The notes under the pieces: model-generated | Told to the model about the DNA's origin: nothing | Database searches by the model: none | What the model saw: only the letters and a program-made list of their open reading frames with translations | Assembly: GCA_008501545.1 (NCBI GenBank) | Contig: QQUM01000394.1 | Coordinates: 1-8,315 of the forward strand | Length of the DNA: 8,315 nt | Source of the DNA: Calditrichota bacterium | GTDB lineage: Bacteria; Zhuqueibacterota; Zhuqueibacteria; Zhuqueibacterales; Geothermadaptataceae | Reading direction: 5' to 3' | Part shown: piece by piece, positions 6,519-8,315 of the stretch | Numbering within the stretch: the first letter of the stretch is position 1 | Layout: each line of letters opens with the position of its first letter | Program-made: the position numbers and the translations under genes

Positions 6519-8024
6519 TCAATTCTGAATTGTTAATATGAACCGGCATCCTCCGTCGGGCAGATTTTCAGCATCAAGTTGCCAACCACAGCGCTGTTTG
6601 GAAATCTCATATGCAAGGTAACACCCATATCCAGCGTTATTTTCGTTTTCTTTCGTAGATACATTTTCAAGAAATATCTTTTTCAAACCAGCCTCATTTT
6701 TCAGCAATAATTCATCAGGGAAACCGACTCCATCGTCAGAAATGATAATCTGCGACTTTTTTTGTGCGGAGAGATGTACGGTCTTCACGGTGATACTCAG
6801 CACAGAGTCCGGATTATGATCCATGCTATTTTGAAAGAGGGGTTCAAGAATTTCCCATACAACAAATTCGTTAATATGGACGGGCGGCAGGTTTTCATCC
6901 AGTTCCAATTTGTATTTATGTGGTGTTGCATCCTTTGTCGTACGCAAACAGATATTATCAACGATAAAACGGATGACGTTATTAATATCTGTTCTAAAGA
7001 TAGGATTGCGAATGGTTTGCAATGGAGGATCGTACCATTTCATGTCGTAGATTACCCGCGAAATGAAGTTGGCATATTTTACAACCCGCCCTCGTATTTC
7101 TTCTATATTTTGTTTCCCCAGCGCATAAAGATCTTCTTTTATGAAGCCCATCACCTTTTCTGCTTTATGGTGGGTATGATAAATTCGCTTGGTAAATAAA
7201 GCCTCTTTCTGGAAATCGATGCGTTCTTTTAATTGCTGTTCACGCTGTTTGTAAAGTTGCTCTTGTGCCTGATTGCGCTCGCTTAACGTATAGGAAGAGA
7301 TCAAAAACATCGCCAGAAAGCCAAAAATGATCAGCCCGCTGAAAATCATGCTCGACTCGTTGTAACTGGATATGATTTCATCTGTGATAAACGTAAAATC
7401 CGGCGTGTTCTGCATATACAGTGCACCTGCAAATTCGCCCTTCGGTACAAAAGGAACGAGCACATGGAATGTCCGTTTCCCTTCAAGTTGGCTGATAATC
7501 AGTTCTTTTTGTTTCAGCTCATTTTCATGGCCTGAATAAATGGATATCGCTTTCTCATTCTGCACATCAGTAATGCGCAATGTCGTGGAATCCCCCAGAA
7601 AGTAATCATATAACAACTGCCCGCTTTCGATAGTTGTTATTTGATCGCCATCCGCCGCAAGGACACAAATTTTTTCCACACCCTGCACGAGCAGTTGCTG
7701 ACTTAAAATGATATTAAACGCCTCAATAATTTTCTGTCTTTCCTCCGGGATATGGCTCTGACGGGAAGATGATGTTGTCAAAATGAGTTCCAGGGCTGTG
7801 GCTGTTAAATTGGAGAGTCTTTCTGATGAATCCCGTTGGTAAGATTCCTGGGTTTGTGTTAAAAACTTTTGCAGGGATGTTTTATGGGTGTAAGAGATAA
7901 GCACTTGCGCAGACACGACGATGATAAAAAGAACCATGATATGTTTCAACTCAAAATGGTATTTTCGCAAGCTGACAAGCAGGTTTGATTTTTCATCATC
8001 TTTTTTTTCAATTTTTGCTTTCAT
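6519..8024 (-). CDS. Membrane sensor histidine kinase with extracytoplasmic sensing domain
   Basis: 501 residues. Two membrane segments (about 27-45 and 226-246) enclose an extracytoplasmic domain of about 180 residues with a Cache-like feel, though I cannot assign it by eye. No HAMP domain is evident. A charged helical, probably coiled-coil linker (247-280) leads to a His-rich helix, YHTHHKAEK at 282-290, where His283, 285 or 286 would be the phosphorylation site. The usual H-E/D-x-R/K-T-P pattern is absent. The ATPase domain has an N box (EILEPLFQNSMDHNPD, Asn399), a G1 box (DDGVGF, 430-435) and a G2 box (AGYGCYLAYEIS, 464-475), so ATP binding looks intact. The start ATG overlaps the stop of the solute-binding protein gene (ATGA), implying translational coupling, and the regulator gene follows after 4 bases. 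The context suggests the kinase reads the ligand state of the binding protein, as in LuxP-LuxQ or ChvE-VirA; this is inference. Confidence 0.92.
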   Translation of the reverse strand: MKAKIEKKDDEKSNLLVSLRKYHFELKHIMVLFIIVVSAQVLISYTHKTSLQKFLTQTQESYQRDSSERLSNLTATALELILTTSSSRQSHIPEERQKIIEAFNIILSQQLLVQGVEKICVLAADGDQITTIESGQLLYDYFLGDSTTLRITDVQNEKAISIYSGHENELKQKELIISQLEGKRTFHVLVPFVPKGEFAGALYMQNTPDFTFITDEIISSYNESSMIFSGLIIFGFLAMFLISSYTLSERNQAQEQLYKQREQQLKERIDFQKEALFTKRIYHTHHKAEKVMGFIKEDLYALGKQNIEEIRGRVVKYANFISRVIYDMKWYDPPLQTIRNPIFRTDINNVIRFIVDNICLRTTKDATPHKYKLELDENLPPVHINEFVVWEILEPLFQNSMDHNPDSVLSITVKTVHLSAQKKSQIIISDDGVGFPDELLLKNEAGLKKIFLENVSTKENENNAGYGCYLAYEISKQRCGWQLDAENLPDGGCRFILTIQN

Positions 8025-8315
8025 CGTACCAATACCTTTTTGGAATTGATTCGCTCTGTTGCAGTTGTTAGCGCTTGCTCAACAGTCATTTCTTTCTTTA
8101 ATGCCCGTTGCGCATAATATGAAATGACATCGGACCACTTCGTGTAATCGACGCGATACGGCCTGTGAACACCATTTTTAAGCAATTCATGGTAATAAGA
8201 CAAATCGGAACTTTGGCCAACCACATCTTTATCCAAATATATATTTTTCAGAATGGGCAAGTAGCCACCACTTTTAAACAGAGTCAATTGACTTTCGCGA
8301 TGGAGCATAAATTTG
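8021..8315 (-). CDS. Sugar ABC-type extracellular solute-binding protein (family 1), C-terminal fragment (runs off right edge)
   Basis: About 97 residues visible; the frame is open to the window edge, and the ATG at 8308 is most likely internal. The pattern GGYLPILKNIYLD, then RPYRVDYTKWSDVISYYAQRAL, then a closing helix ending in VEQALTTATERIN is typical of the C-terminal lobe of sugar-binding proteins of the MalE/UgpB type. The gene ends with TGA at 8023-8021, which overlaps the kinase ATG. No transporter permease gene stands between this gene and the kinase. It may therefore act mainly as a periplasmic sensor subunit rather than in uptake, although permease genes could lie beyond the right edge. 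The sugar cannot be inferred from this end; the downstream glycosidases suggest a beta-linked gluco- or manno-oligosaccharide. Confidence 0.82.
   Translation of the reverse strand, partial: KFMLHRESQLTLFKSGGYLPILKNIYLDKDVVGQSSDLSYYHELLKNGVHRPYRVDYTKWSDVISYYAQRALKKEMTVEQALTTATERINSKKVLVR

Noticed and set aside
6762..7199. 145-codon open frame on the plus strand
   Set aside because: It is antisense to the kinase ATPase region and has no recognisable pattern.

Overview
The window is a carbohydrate-degradation locus from a Gram-negative-type bacterium. All six genes lie on the minus strand, so transcription runs from high to low coordinates. In order they are: the C-terminal end of a sugar ABC-type solute-binding protein (8315-8021), a membrane histidine kinase (8024-6519), a sigma-54-dependent response regulator (6514-5060), a lipoprotein-like GH5 endoglucanase (4989-3889), a membrane-anchored SGNH hydrolase with TPR repeats (3587-1641), and the N-terminal two thirds of a secreted GH3 beta-glucosidase (from 1365, running off the left edge). 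Moderate base composition, weak or absent Shine-Dalgarno sequences, a lipoprotein N-terminus of the Cys-Ser-Glu-Asn-Pro-Thr-Gly-Pro type, and SGNH-TPR proteins together suggest the wider FCB/Calditrichota-KSB1-Ignavibacteria region of the tree. That placement is an inference from style, not a phylogenetic result.

The first three genes form a tight sensory cassette. The binding-protein stop codon and the kinase start overlap in ATGA, and the kinase stop and regulator start are 4 bases apart. With no permease gene between binding protein and kinase, the simplest reading is that a periplasmic sugar-binding protein reports an extracellular oligosaccharide to the kinase, which phosphorylates an NtrC-type activator. 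The enzymes encoded just downstream (GH5 endo-beta-glucanase, GH3 exo-beta-glucosidase) would cut beta-glucan to oligomers and then to glucose, so the locus looks like a sense-and-degrade module for a beta-glucan-type polysaccharide.

Three intergenic stretches carry structure. The 70 bases between regulator and GH5 contain a 34-base interrupted dyad with a perfect 12-base GC-rich core. The 301 bases between GH5 and the SGNH gene hold no gene but contain GG-N5 heptamer arrays in inverted orientation near both ends and a short decamer repeat. The AT-rich region of about 275 bases before the GH3 gene contains a near-consensus sigma-54 promoter (correct -24/-12 spacing, one key mismatch) and a cluster of TTATCAA boxes, one pair forming a 15-base palindrome about 130 bases upstream of the expected start. 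This is the geometry expected for an enhancer-binding activator like the one encoded here.
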